DNA of 64,000 bases. Source: Synanceia verrucosa. Its lineage: Eukaryota > Chordata > Actinopteri > Perciformes > Synanceiidae. How positions within the stretch are numbered: the first letter of the stretch is position 1; the number at the start of each line of letters is the position of its first letter. A program made the position numbers and the translations under genes. The notes beneath the pieces are model-generated. The model ran no database searches and was not told where the DNA came from. It saw only the letters and a list, made by a program, of their open reading frames with translations. The stretch spans positions 26,486,619-26,550,618 of the forward strand of contig CM056550.1 in assembly GCA_029721515.1 (NCBI GenBank), in the 5' to 3' direction. Shown in pieces: positions 12,875 through 24,516 of this stretch.

Positions 12875-15800
12875 GAGAGAGAGAGAGAGTTTGTTTTTTG
12901 TGATCAAAATGCAGTGCTGAAGATGCAGCAGAATTTAACTGCTGGCCCGAGGGCTTAACATCTCTCTTCACAAACAAACTAACAACTCGTGGCAGTGGGT
13001 GTCAAGATGTTGCCATCATGAACGTTATCCTCCCCCCCCCCCCACCCCCCACACTCACCTTCACACTCTCTTCTCTCCCGTCTCTGTTGTGGCTTCCTCT
13101 GTCTTATTCAGAAAAACAACTGGAGGTGTTGCAGGACATTGCTGATCTGACAGTCAAGGCAACAGAACAGGCTTTGTTCAAGTGTGAGGTGTCTGATGAC
13201 AAGGTCACAGGAAAGTGGTACAAAGATGGCGTGGAGGTCTTGCCATCTGAACGCATTAAAATTACTCACATTGGAAGGTACAAGGACATTTATTGTATTC
13301 AAAAGCATTTATAGGATATTTGTCAAGTGAGGATCAAACACATTCTGTGTTTTCCTTGCGTCATATCTCTCTTTGTTGCTTGTATCAGGTTTCATCGGCT
13401 GCTTATTGATGATGTGAAGCCGGAGGACGCTGGAGACTACACGTTTGTTCCTGACGGATACGCTCTGTCAATTTCTGCCAAACTCAACTTCTTGGGTGAG
13501 AAAGAAAGAATGACTGCAAAGGTGCTATCATGGATGCATTAGTGATCAGCGGCCTAGATAATATTGTCAACTTTTTTTCTCTCAAACAGAAATCAAGGTG
13601 GACTATGTGCCCAGACAAGGTAAGACTTGAATTACCTTAGTTCACTAATCCATCATATCTTAAAACAAATTCCACATGCACTGCCTCACTACGTTAACCA
13701 GATCCTCCGAAGATCCACCTGGACACTACTGGAAACATGGTCTCTCAAAACACCATCATCGTGGTAGCAGGCAACAAGCTCCGTCTGGATGTGGAGATCA
13801 CAGGAGAACCAGCACCCACCGTTGTTTGGACGAAAGGAGATCAAGTAAGGATGTGACAAATCAAGTGAATGCTCTTGAATGCCTCCATACCTTTAGCGAT
13901 TTTCACCCCTCCACCCTAGAGAATTTTTGCATAGCAGTAAATTGTAATATGTGCGCGTTAATGTCACCTTTAGTAAAAATAAATGTTGCTCTTAATCATT
14001 CCCTGAATCATTTATCTAAGTCTGCTTGACCTCAAAATACCTACTGTTGAATTACTAGTGCAAAGTTACCCTTCCTGCTTCCTGTTTGTTAGCCAATTAC
14101 AGACACTCAGGGGCGCATAAGGGTGGAGGCCAGGAAAGACCTGAGCTGCTTCGTCATAGAGGGGGCAGAGAGGGAAGATGAGGGCAACTACACCATCTGT
14201 GTTACCAACCCTGCTGGAGAGGACAAGGCTATGCTGTTTGTGAAGATTGTGGGTAAGAGACAATCTTAGTACGATGTCAATTACAACTGACCGATGTGGA
14301 TTACAATTCAATTTTGACTTATTCTAATGTACATTAAAACCAACTGTAATCTTGTTTTAGATGTGCCCGACCCCCCTATGAACGTCAGATGCACAGGAGT
14401 GGGAGAGGACTGCGCCAGCATCCTTTGGGATGCTCCTGTATTTGATGGTGGTGCACCACTCAAAGGTAAAGGATGGATTTTGGCAGAGCCTTTTCATATT
14501 TAATGGCCTGGGCATATTAATGAAGTGTCAAGGGTTTCTGTGTCTTTAGTCATACTTCTGTTTTTCCTCCATCAGGTTATCTCATGGAAAGAAAGAAGAA
14601 AGGCTCCTCCAGATGGACAAAGCTCAACTTTGATGTTTATGAGTCGACTTCATATGAGGCTAAAAGGATGATTGAAGGCGTTATGTATGAGATGAGGGTG
14701 TTTGCCATCAACAGCATTGGCATGTCTCAGCCCAGTCTCACCTCCAAACCCTTCATGCCTATTGGTACGTGTCCTCAGTCTCCTTCATCTTCCTCCCTTT
14801 GTGCATCCCCCCCATCTTCAGTTAACCCAGTGATTCTCTTGAGTCTCTCTTTCTGTCTCCCTCAGCCCCAACTAGCGAGCCAACGCGTCTGTCAGTGCAT
14901 GACGTGACGGACAGCACGTGTAGCCTGAAATGGCTGGCCCCAGAGAAGATTGGAGCTGGAGGCCTGGATGGCTACATTATTGAATACTGCAAGGAAGGAG
15001 GTAATGAGCCCAAGCATTTTCACGGCGTCCATTCATTCATGGGCGATTTAACAACATTCTCAAATTAAATAATATCTTATGGACATGATGTGACAGGTGA
15101 AGTCAGCTGAAAAATGAATGATAGAATGACAGAGAATGAATGTCCACAGTATAATACTGTAATAGGAGAACAAAAACACTAACAAAAGCAACAAGATTCA
15201 AATCCCACTCATTGTGATTTACTGTATGTAATTCTCCTTTATTCCAGACACAGAGTGGGTGGTGGCAAACCAGGAGCTTTGTGAGAGACAGGGATATGTG
15301 GTGCGTGGCCTCCCTGTGGGAGAGAAGATCAACTTCAGGGTGGTGGCAGTAAATATCGCTGGACGCAGTCCTCCAGCAGTAATGTCACAGCCCGTCACCA
15401 TCCGTGAGATCATGGGTGGGTCAGTCAGGGTTTAGTTGTGAACAGGGTCAAAGAGCTCCTCATAATCACTTATAGTTAGTGCTTGTTATGGTTTGTATAG
15501 ACAGATGCTTCTCACCATCATAACACTGTATGTATTTTAACAAGAGGTCTTTTCCTGCTTTAGAATACCCTAAGATTCGCCTCCCTCGCGAGCTGAGAAC
15601 AAAATACATCAGGAGAGTAGGAGAAAAGATCAACCTGACCATCCCCTTCCAGGTTAGAAACAAACCTTTACCAAGGTTTGGGATCTGTTCTGTATTTTGC
15701 ATGAAAAGCTGAGTACTAAAATATCCAATATGATTTACCAGTGGGGAAACTGGTACTTAAACTATAACTAATATAAATATAATATAAACATTAATTATTG

Positions 15801-17918
15801 TAGGATCGCCTTTTTCATGACTCAGCTTACTTTAGTGAGAAACAGACGAATGAGCAGGTCAAAACGCACACAGAGGTTGCCTACTGTATTTTGTCAGCTA
15901 ACACATTAGAAGTTACCATGACCCACTTCAAATCCATCCATCCATCCATTTTCAACCAGGAGAACATGCAAACTCCACACAGAGAGGCCCCGGGCCGGGA
16001 ATCGAACCCGGTACCTTTTTGCTGTGAGGCGACAGTGCTAACCACTGCATCACCATTCCCCCACTTCAAATCAAAAGACTGATTTGTGCCATCGCTCATT
16101 TTGGAGGAATAAATGGGTCATCACTGTGTCTTGTAGGGAAAGCCACGTCCTGTTGCTACCTGGTACAAAGATGGCCAACCCCTGGACCCCAAAATGGTCA
16201 GCGTCCGTAACTCAAACGTAGACAGCATCCTCTTCATCCGTGCCGCAGAGAGAGAACACTCTGGAACATACGAGCTGGTGCTACAGATTGAGAACATGGA
16301 GGACAGAGCCTCCATTGTCGTCAGGATCGTGGGTAAGGTTGCCAGGTCACAAGGGGCATCTGTTTCTACTTTATCTGTCCTTGACTGCATGTCGGTGAGA
16401 ACTGTTCATACAAGAAATCATATCAACTGAAGAAAAGCACACCTTGGACTGAAATGTATTGAACATGTGACATTTAATCTATTCAGATAAACCTGGACCT
16501 CCTATGAACCTGAAGGTGACAGATGTGTGGGGCTTCAATGCAGCACTTGAGTGGCAGCCCCCCAAGGACGACGGCAACTGTGAGATTACTGGATACACCA
16601 TCCAGAAGGCAGACATGAAGACTAAGGTGAGAGTCACCTGCAGCTCAACAATAACACTGAGCTCCAGTCAGTGTTTGACACTTGATTTACTCTATGAAGT
16701 CTGTTTGTGGTCATTCTTGTAATCTCCTTTTCCCTCTTCTCAGGAATGGTATACTGTTTATGAGCACAACAGACGAACCACCTGCACAGCTTCAGATCTG
16801 ATCATGGGCAATGAATACAAGTTCCGCGTCTTTAGCGAAAACCTCTGCGGCTTGAGCGAGGACGCATGCATAAGCAAGAACACGGCTGCCATTAGCAAGA
16901 CAGGTGCGTGTGTGTTTGTAGTGTGGAATGCATTTTACACTATCACTGGAGATGACAAGTACAATGTGCCACATTTCTGCTCTGATTTATGGGCATTGAC
17001 TAAGTTTGTCTGCACTCCCACCCTTCTCCATCCATAGGCCTGGAGCTCAAGAAAAACCCCTACAAGGAGAAAGACATGTGCTGCATGCCCAAGTTTACTC
17101 AGCCCCTGGTAGACAGATCTGTAGTGGCCGGCTACAGCACCGCCATCAGCTGTGCCGTCAAAGGCTTCCCCAAGGTAAACATGCGTGTTAAAATAGCCTG
17201 TGGAGAGTGAGTCACAGGAGTGCCAGTTCTCATAAGCAGAGCAAAGAGGATCTATTGTGCCTTTTCTCTTTCCTTTAGTGTTACATAGTCTTTTTGTGCA
17301 TGTAAACGGTCAGCAAACTTACACAAAGACGTTCAAATAGAGTGTGTCAGACAGAGGGTGAGACATTAAAGCATGTAAACAGAAACATACAAGTATGCAT
17401 CTGAAAATGAGCTCCTCTTGCACATGATTTTTCATTTATTTGACTTTTTCCACAGCCTAAGATCGTCTGGATGAAGAACAAGATGATCATCCGTGAGGAT
17501 CCTAAGTTCTTGATGCGGAATTACCAAGGAGTGCTGACCCTCAATATTCGCAAGCCAGGCACTTTTGATGGAGGCAAATACTCCTGCATGGCTGTCAACG
17601 AACTGGGCACGGACGAGGTGGAGTGCAAGCTGGACGTCCGACGTAAGAGTGGAGGGGAGGGATGATGGAGGAGGGGGAGCGAGTGTTTTTTGCTGTGTGG
17701 AGTGCAGACAATTATTACGTGGTTAGTTTTAATTTTGTGATACTCACTGAAAGCTAAAAGCTGTCTTTGATCACGGTGAGCTGAAGCAGAACTGAATTGT
17801 TTGAATGTGGATATGAAATGTGATACTTGCAGTTCAATTTGGGCTTATTTCAACAAAACCTAACTCTCATCATCTGTCCTGTCATCCCACAGCTGCCATA
17901 GAATCGGAGAAGAAGTGA
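849..17918 (+). CDS. mybpc2: Fast skeletal myosin-binding protein C (5' end outside window)
   Basis: Thick-filament protein of the sarcomere C-zone; the family binds myosin rod and titin through the C-terminal domains and myosin S2/actin through C1 and the M-domain. I traced 32 in-window coding exons whose phases all join without a break, giving about 1,135 residues plus stop; human MYBPC2 is about 1,140. Domain order is acidic/Pro-Ala linker, C1 Ig, M-domain, C2-C5 Ig, C6 and C7 Fn3, C8 Ig, C9 Fn3, C10 Ig. Fast type is preferred over slow (MYBPC1) and cardiac (MYBPC3): C4 opens EKQLEVLQDIADLTVKA, C10 has WMKNKMIIREDPKF, C5 lacks the cardiac insertion, and no cardiac C0 domain was seen. The protein ends in SEKK instead of the mammalian VPQ. 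The initiator ATG is probably left of the window; an in-frame ATG at 2001 is an alternative. Confidence 0.93.
1295..1348 (+). repeat. Dispersed repeat fragment, copy 1
   Basis: Contains TTTTCCTAAACC followed by ATCAAGTAG and TTTTGTTGCCTAAAC. A diverged copy with the same order of blocks occurs at about 60531-60580. This is a family of common teleost interspersed repeat that I cannot name. It lies in a mybpc2 intron. Confidence 0.5.
7409..7432 (+). repeat. Poly-A run
   Basis: Uninterrupted run of 24 A in a mybpc2 intron. No retroposon body was recognised upstream, so it may be a simple repeat or the remnant of a retroposon tail. Confidence 0.85.
8025..9271 (+). other. mybpc2: mybpc2 exons for C1 and the M-domain
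   Basis: Exons 8025-8093, 8201-8349, 8424-8541 (C1 Ig), then 8652-8700, 8917-8976 and 9111-9271 (linker and M-domain). C1 contains the expected tryptophan in KWLKGKWLDLGSKAG and the cysteine in GGYRCEV. The M-domain ends in the family's tri-helix signature WELLKNAHPSEYEKIAFEYG followed by ITDLRGMLKRLKKMKVE. A lysine/glutamate-rich stretch precedes the helices. The cardiac-type RRxS phosphorylation loops are not evident, as expected for a skeletal paralogue. All donors are GT and all acceptors AG. Confidence 0.92.
9820..11290. mobile_element. hAT-like non-autonomous element in a mybpc2 intron
   Basis: The left end reads AAAGGACTGGTGTGTAG then TAGCATCAAGTGGTGAGG. The right end, read on the minus strand, gives ACTGAACAGGATTAAGG then CTACTGGCAGAGATAGAATA. 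I recall both as the two ends of a very common teleost hAT-like DNA element whose termini resemble AAAGGAACAGTGTGTAGGAT. The interior has no transposase reading frame. It contains a 19-bp tandem duplication at 9973-10010 and a poly-A run near 11140-11158. The assignment rests on memory of the repeat family; the boundaries are approximate. Confidence 0.5.
9973..10010 (+). repeat. Tandem duplication, 19 bp x 2
   Basis: The unit GAATGACTCCCAAGATGCA is present twice back to back with no mismatch. It lies inside the hAT-like element and is probably a slippage or excision-repair scar. Confidence 0.9.
12814..12889 (+). repeat. (TA)n then (GA)n compound microsatellite
   Basis: About 56 bases of TA repeat to 12869 are followed, after a few bases, by a short GA run (12874-12889), in the intron between mybpc2 C3 and C4. 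Length is likely polymorphic and may be mis-assembled. Confidence 0.9.
13029..13050 (+). repeat. Poly-C run
   Basis: C-run broken by a single A, 62 bases before the acceptor of the C4 exon at 13112. It merges with a pyrimidine-rich stretch leading to the splice site. A G-run on the opposite strand could form a quadruplex, but this is untested. Confidence 0.85.
14361..17918 (+). other. mybpc2: mybpc2 exons for C6-C10 and stop
   Basis: C6 Fn3: 14361-14465 and 14576-14764. C7 Fn3: 14866-15000 and 15248-15415. C8 Ig: 15564-15652 and 16137-16332. C9 Fn3: 16487-16626 and 16744-16903. C10 Ig: 17038-17174 and 17456-17642. The final 26-nt exon is 17893-17918 and ends in TGA. Key family strings are visible: GYLMERKKKGSSRW (C6), KIGAGGLDGYIIEYC (C7), WQPPKDDGNCEITGYTIQKAD (C9) and the C10 myosin/titin-anchoring Ig. 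A SINE-like repeat sits in the C8 intron. The terminal microexon replaces the usual VPQ tail with a short charged end. Confidence 0.93.
15935..16060 (-). repeat. tRNA-headed SINE-like fragment
   Basis: On the minus strand it reads GCAGTGGTTAGCACTGTCGC, then GGTTCGATTCCCGG, the B-box of a tRNA-like promoter, then GTGGAGTTTGCATGTTCTCC. This is the head of a widespread fish retroposon that I recall. The body after TGTTCTCC is missing and replaced by a GGATGGAT-like stretch, so the copy is truncated or internally deleted. It lies in the C8 intron of mybpc2. It is not a functional tRNA gene. Confidence 0.7.
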
Positions 17919-17996
17919 GAAACCGCACAATGAAACTATGAGCCAAACAGTAAAGGAACAGTGTATATCAGTATGTAGAGTGCACACTGTTGAAAT

Positions 17997-18002
17997 AATA
18001 AA
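17997..18002 (+). terminator. mybpc2 polyadenylation signal
   Basis: AATAAA 79 bases after the stop codon, the first canonical signal downstream. It implies a short 3' UTR with cleavage near 18015-18030, almost touching the predicted 3' end of the convergent acp4. Confidence 0.7.
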
Positions 18003-18030
18003 ATGTAGCAATGCCTGCTATAAATAATTG

Positions 18031-18036
18031 TTTATT
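18031..18036 (-). terminator. acp4 polyadenylation signal
   Basis: TTTATT on the plus strand is AATAAA on the minus strand, 187 bases beyond the acp4 stop. Cleavage 10-30 bases further would fall at about 18000-18020, inside the end of the mybpc2 transcript. Confidence 0.5.
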
Positions 18037-18222
18037 TGTAATATATTTTCATTCTCTGTAACAATTCAAAACTTTTTTAATAATTCATATAAGAAGAAGA
18101 ATTAGAGCTCATAGACCCCTCCACACACACCTAATCAAAATCTAAAATATTAAAATATATGGCACATTATTATTAAAGTAGCACCTTTCTGGTTTTTGGC
18201 ACATGTGTGTCAATGGTCTGCA

Positions 18223-21200
18223 CTACACCTCCCGGGAGTAGCGTGCTCTCCTCCTGTGGATTGCCACTCCTATGCTGAACAACAGCGCCACTGCCAGGAG
18301 ACCCACTGCCACTGCAAGAGCTGTTATAACACCTGTGGGAGACAACAATCCGGTTTAGGTACATGTGAATGTGGAACATTTGGAAGACTTCCAAAAGCTT
18401 TGATATTTTTAAATCAGACGGTCTGTGCTGAAAATCCCCCACTGTGGTCTCTAAAGTGAATAAACATATTGCAGCAAATCTGTAACAACACCAAAAATAT
18501 GTGTTGAAACAGAAGTCCTGAAGTAAAAAAAACTCACCTGCGCTTGACAGTCTGGTTCTAAACCCGCACTCGGCCTCCCAGTCTTCCACCAACACATCCC
18601 GGACCAGCTCAGTGAACATGGACAAAGGGCATGGGTTCAGCCCGTTGCATCCTGGCACAGGGTTGGGGTAAGGGTCGCGCCAGGAGTCATTGCGGTAATG
18701 CAGCTCCAGAGAATAGGAACTGGGGATTAACACAATGAGATGAGACACACTTGTGGTTATGTGAATGGTTTTCATGTGCTAATTTGGCCATTGCAGTCCT
18801 GGGTAGCTGCCAGATTTCCATCGAATTGAAAAGGACAGAATAAATGGCCTGGTGCGGATAAACAGTGGGAAGCGATTGCTCAAAATGTGGCGTGTTTTGG
18901 CCATCTGACCTAGATGGTGTAGTCAATTATGCAAAGAGAGCAGGCAGGACGTCATTACCCATCATACTCCTGGTAGAACTCAAAGAGCTGACAGGCAGCG
19001 TAAGGGGGAAGAAGGCCGTTGTACACGTCCAGAGCCGCCTGCAGGGTGATGATGGTGGAGTCATGCTGGAATGGGAAACATCGACGAGGCGAGGGGATAC
19101 AGCATGAGAAACAGCAGTAAGCACGACAGATTGTGAATGTGTGTATGTGCCCAAACGTTTGAACTTACAGCTGAGTACATAATGAATTTGAGAGTGCTCC
19201 CTTGGTCCATGGCCCTGGAGAAATTCCTCAGGATGGCGTTCAGCAGCACCCCTGGTAAATTAACACATCAGTGTTAACGGTGCAAATGAAATTTTCCCAG
19301 ACACCAACACAATCATTCTGACCTTACTGAGCATCTTGTCTTAGTGCAGTTATCATCTTTGTTCCATTAGCTCATATGTGCTAATGTGCTTTTGGGAAGC
19401 CCAGCTCAGCACTTTACCCTGTCTGAAGCACAAACAAAGCCTCTGCCAGCAGTCACAACATCAGATACAGTGAGCTTGTTTTTTTTTTTTTTGCTCTTTT
19501 CTCACAAGAGTGCTTTAAATTAATTGCCTTTAATTCTAATCCTTACCTCCTGAGAGCCTGGCCTTCTCTTTTCGCTTGTGACTGAGAATGCTGTACATGA
19601 CCTCAAATGATGCAATTCTCCTCAGCGTGTCCAGGACGTCTTGGGTGGCCCAACGTGGGAGAGTCAAATTATGGATTCTCTGCACAAAAAAGTAGCATTC
19701 ATTACCCAGCACCACTCTAATAATCACATTACACAACACATGAATCTGAACAAAGGGGTTTAAATGGTGTATTTCATCGTTTCTATTATCCTTGCTATTT
19801 TTAGCACATGTCTGAAAATAACAGATGCTCATTTTGCAAGTGTGAATGAGTGTATTCAACCTGGCCTAGAATCCACCCATCTCACAATGCTTTAATTATC
19901 ATCTCAATATGTTGTCCTATTCATGTCCTACTGTATGTACAAAAATGATATCCTCACGCTCCAGCCCCCTCCTTATCCCCATCTCTCCGCAGACGTGTTA
20001 AAGAAAACATCTCTTCTAAATTCCTGCTTTCTGTTTGACTCTCACTGCTCTGCTGCAGGTTGCATAATTGTGATCATGTCATGTGTGTCTTTGTGCTAAT
20101 CAACAAAAATACCTGACAGGTTAGAGTGTCGTAGACCCTCCATATTTTTTTACCAACCAGCCTGGAGACGGGGTAGCCAGTGTGGTTGGAGAGTCTTTCC
20201 ACAAAGTACTGTAAAAGAGTTAATAGATTACATTTAATGAGGTGTGGAAATAAATATTCATATATTTTACTTGTGTAAAAGTATCAATACACTTACCTAC
20301 AAATACTCAATCGCAGTAAAAGCTCTACATTCAAAATTGCATTTAGTATTTTCCTGCTTAAGATGGCCCAGAGCTAGTTTGAACTAATTTTTGTATAGTT
20401 TGGTAATTTAAACCAGTGGTCCAGGTCTGATGTGATGATACATGTTGTTTTGCTTTTCTGTAAAATATTAGATTCCTCTTTTAAATTAGTCATTTAAATT
20501 AAAAGCTGTAAGATATTCAGAGAGGAACATCTGGAACTTGAGGTCCAAACTAAACAAAAAGGCTGGTTTACGCTTTAACAACACATATTTCATAAATCTT
20601 TCATGTAATTTTATCTTGCAAAAGTAAGTAGTTACTCCAGCAAGTATAGTATAGTATACTACCAATATATCAGTGGACTAAAATGCATAATATTTCCAAC
20701 TGAAAAGTTGTGGGCTATAAGTGTATATTAAGTACCTTAAAATGATAATACTCAAACTAAGTGCAAGTATCTCAGCACTTAAGTGCAGCACTTATTACTC
20801 TCATTACAACATTCAACTCATCATTGATAGTGTTCAAAAAAATAACACATTAACATTTTTGGGGTTTGGTAGTCACACTTTTTACTTGAATTTGAATCCC
20901 TCGAAAACTGCATTCTTAGTTGATTCAGTGTTTAATGGAGGCCTGAAGTGACGCTACTCTCCTTCAGGTTGTTCTGTTCAAAAGTCATGGACTGTCAAAT
21001 ACATCCTGTGGTCACGTACTATGAGCTTGGTTAGTAAGACATGTCCTGCAGCAAGAGACCATAAACAGGAAGAAACATTATCATAATTGGCTTTTTTTAT
21101 CCTTATATAACAATACTGCACTCATCCTTATGTCAGCCACTCACCATCAGTCATGTGTGGCAGTGTGAAAACCAAACTCAAACACAATGTGACATGTATC

Positions 21201-24200
21201 TCCAACTGGGATGCTTTTGCTGGTGGATAAGCTAGCAAACATGTTTTGGAGCCTGGCTGAGCAAAAATGGAGATTAATGCTTTTTTAAATCCTAACCATA
21301 ACCCTAATTCCTTTATGTTAAAGCCAAGAACATAATGGGAGGAGAGATGGATATTTACATTTCAGCATGAAAAACACAAAAAAGTTCTCTCACACCTCAA
21401 AGTGTTTTACTCCTGAAATGACCCTATTGGTGACCTCTGACACCAATTCTGAAAATTTCAATACATCTATTTTTCAACAGTGGCCTCTGGAACAAGAACC
21501 AGATGAACATGACAACTAGCCATGTTCTCCCCCAGTACACTCTCTAGGGGGGTGTTTTTGCCGGTGCACTAACAAATTAACTTATCATTACAGACATTGG
21601 TTATTTGTTTGATGGATTTGTGTTGTTTATTGCTTCAGTGGCTGCTGTTCACTTCAGCCACCACAGTGATAAATCGCATAATTTTGGTTCTTGCGTCCAA
21701 CTTAGGTACCTTGCCTCCAGCAGAGGGTGTGAAAATTCAGTGCAGGAGGCCCCATCCTGATCTCAACCACCACTTTACCAGGCAGCACAGGGACTCTGTT
21801 TAATTAAAACCTTTTCATTTGATTTCATTTCCTTCTAATTCAATCCAATTGTTAATTAGCGTCTTTGAGAATGTGAGAGAAATTGCACTGTGCAGCTTTT
21901 TCGAGGCACTGGAGTCACCGTGCCTGAGAAAAATCATTGAGAGGACATGATGTCTACAGCATAACCAACACATCCACCGGAGGTGCTGATAACATTGGCA
22001 CCAGGAACTGTGAAGTATATGTTTCACTGTTTTAAACAAATGTGCATTTCACAGTGTTTGTTAATTTACAAATCAAGGCATGGATAAGCGGAATAGAAGG
22101 TGTAAAAAAAAAAAGTATTATTCACAGCAGTTCTGATTATATAATTCTGATGGTGAAAAAACAACAGAGTTACAAACAAGTTTTTAGTGGTTAACAGGCA
22201 CATGACTCATGGAAAAGTGATGTTTTGCACAAACTGAGCTGTGAGTAGATCGTTCACGTCATTGCACGGACACAGAAGATAAGTTACAATACAGTGCAGC
22301 ATGTTTTGTCTTCCACTGTGGTTTGTTTTACCTGGTGAGCCCTGAGGAACCTCTGGTAGTGCTCGCTCTCAAAGGTCTCCGTCATCAACACTTTGAGTCT
22401 TGGACAGTCTTTGCCTGGAGACTTCAACAGCTTGAGAAATCGAAAACAACAGCACCGACATCAGTGGAAATAATGCACATTTACTGCAGGTACTGCAAGT
22501 CTTCTGGGCACAATTATATGTTCATTTCACACTTTGAAACAGTGGGGAATTTCAGCACTGCAGGTTCACAGCTGAGGTGAACGCAGACAGCGACATAGAG
22601 CTGCAGAGAGAGACTCAAATTAACTTGCACATGATTCTATTTAGAGTGTGGCTGCCATGTGAAAGGAAATATTTATGTGGCTCAGCAGCCCACCTTGTCT
22701 TGGGCCCTGGGGATGGTGTGCACTGGAATAGGCCGCCACAGTAACTGGGGCATGATGGGAGGCGGGCGTCTGGTTGGGGGGAACATCCCAGAAAGGCATG
22801 CCTGGGCACTCATCAGAGTGCGGTCGTAGTCAGTGCTCCTCACGTATAACTGTTGGAAACATGGAGGGAACGTGGTATTAAAATGCATCCAAGTGCTGTT
22901 ACCACAGCAGCCTGGCATGGACTCCTACTCTGTTCTTCCAAATGGGGCTTTCTTTTCAAAGAAAGTGGAAATACACATCCTAAATTCTCTAGTTTTATTT
23001 AATAAAGATGCAAAAATAAATGCATAAAAGCAGCAGCATATCATGAGTGAGCTGTAAGTCAACTGAGGAATTCCCTTTACATGAAGATGAAGGGAGTCAG
23101 AAGAGATCCAAACAGATGAGAGAGGAGGGGGAAGCTGTCTTACTGTGATCTCTTCTGACATCAGCCTTCGCTCGTCTATATCTCTCTGTCACCCCGTGTC
23201 AGGTTTTTGCACACAGTAAATCACACTGATAAGGTTGGATGTTCCTGTGATGCCGAGAACGCTTCTACCCCCTCCATCCTTTTGTCAAATTAAAACAGAC
23301 ATGGCAGCGTGGGGAAAGGTACGGTGCAAGTTGACAGAGACTTGGGCGGCAAATCGTCAGTGACAGGTACTGAGAAGTGCAGTTATTTTTGTGGTAATTG
23401 TGTGTTATTTAAGGGAGGAGAGGACTGAATGCAAGGATGGAGAGAGTGGTGAGAAAGGAAAAAACAGATGAGAGTGAGTGTTGAGAAAACAGAGATGGGA
23501 AAAGAAAGCAGCAATCAGATCTTATGGCTCTATGCTGCTGCCAAGTGCACTTTACATGCAGCCCAGGGGTAAAAGTACCCCACATGTTGTGGCATATAAT
23601 AAGGCCATGGCAGTGACATCACCAAAATGACTCATGCTCATTAACTTAGTGTATGTTGTTACAGCTCATACAGACAGTGGCAGACCCATGATTCCACGTT
23701 AGCCCGACAGCACGTGTGACAACAGCCTTAAGTAACACTGAAATTCACATCTGCGTACACAAATACACTGACCTCTTTGTTGTCGTAGTCCTCACTGAGA
23801 AAGTTGCCGTAACGCCTCCTCAGAAACCTGCCCAGCTCAAACTGTTGTTTCATTCCCAGCTGAAGAGAAAAATCCTCAGAACTGTTAATCATTGTCAGAT
23901 CTGACCTTTTGTTGTAGATTCGGCAGATTTAAGGTCAAATTCAACTTATTTACATAAAATAACACATTTACCCATTATACAGGGCCTCCTAGAGCCAGGA
24001 ACGATAAGTTTATTCACCGTAAACCAGCTAATTGCCTGAGAGCAGAACAATGTCACAGTGGGAAGAATTTTAATTAAAAATCTGGCTTTTCTTCCATCTA
24101 AAGACTTTAACTGATTTCCAGTTGCACAGATCACAAGTGAAATATACTGTGAATTTTGACATCAACTCCACTACCCTTAACTGTATTTAGAGATACAAAA

Positions 24201-24478
24201 GACATTTTAGACTTGTGCCTTTGTTGTATTTCTGCTATTTATAGTGAAATTTCATATATAGTTTAATTTTTGTTATAAATCGGTTTGTGGATTGCTGGTT
24301 TGAAGCCTTAAGTTCAACATTTTGGCCGTCGTGATCTTGGTTTTTTGTAGAAGTGACATGAGAGGATGCAGTTATCCAGTATAAATGCTGGGTGAATTTC
24401 ATTTCATACACCTAAAAGCTCTTCATGATGAATTTAGTAGTGTTGTTTGCTAAATATCATTCTATAAAACAATAATGA

Positions 24479-24516
<38 letters not shown>

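Larger units (their letters stand above)
9496..14252 (+). other. mybpc2: mybpc2 exons for C2-C5
   Basis: C2: 9496-9628 and 11463-11587. C3: 11705-11810 and 12560-12729. C4: 13112-13277 and 13389-13495. C5: 13590-13619, 13702-13844 and 14093-14252. Each Ig domain keeps its core tryptophan and the DxAxYxC-like or DAGDYTF turn (C2 ADDAAYECVV, C4 PEDAGDYTFVPDGYALS, C5 EDEGNYTICVTNPAGED). The 1.8-kb intron inside C2 is mostly filled by a hAT-like repeat. The C3 intron downstream of 12729 holds a long TA/GA microsatellite, and a poly-C run lies close to the C4 acceptor. Reading frame is continuous across every junction. Confidence 0.92.

Noticed and set aside
15980..16055. tRNA-like B-box (GGTTCGATTC) as a tRNA gene
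   Set aside because: Embedded in a SINE-like repeat with the known downstream body; no intact cloverleaf or acceptor stem pairing was found.
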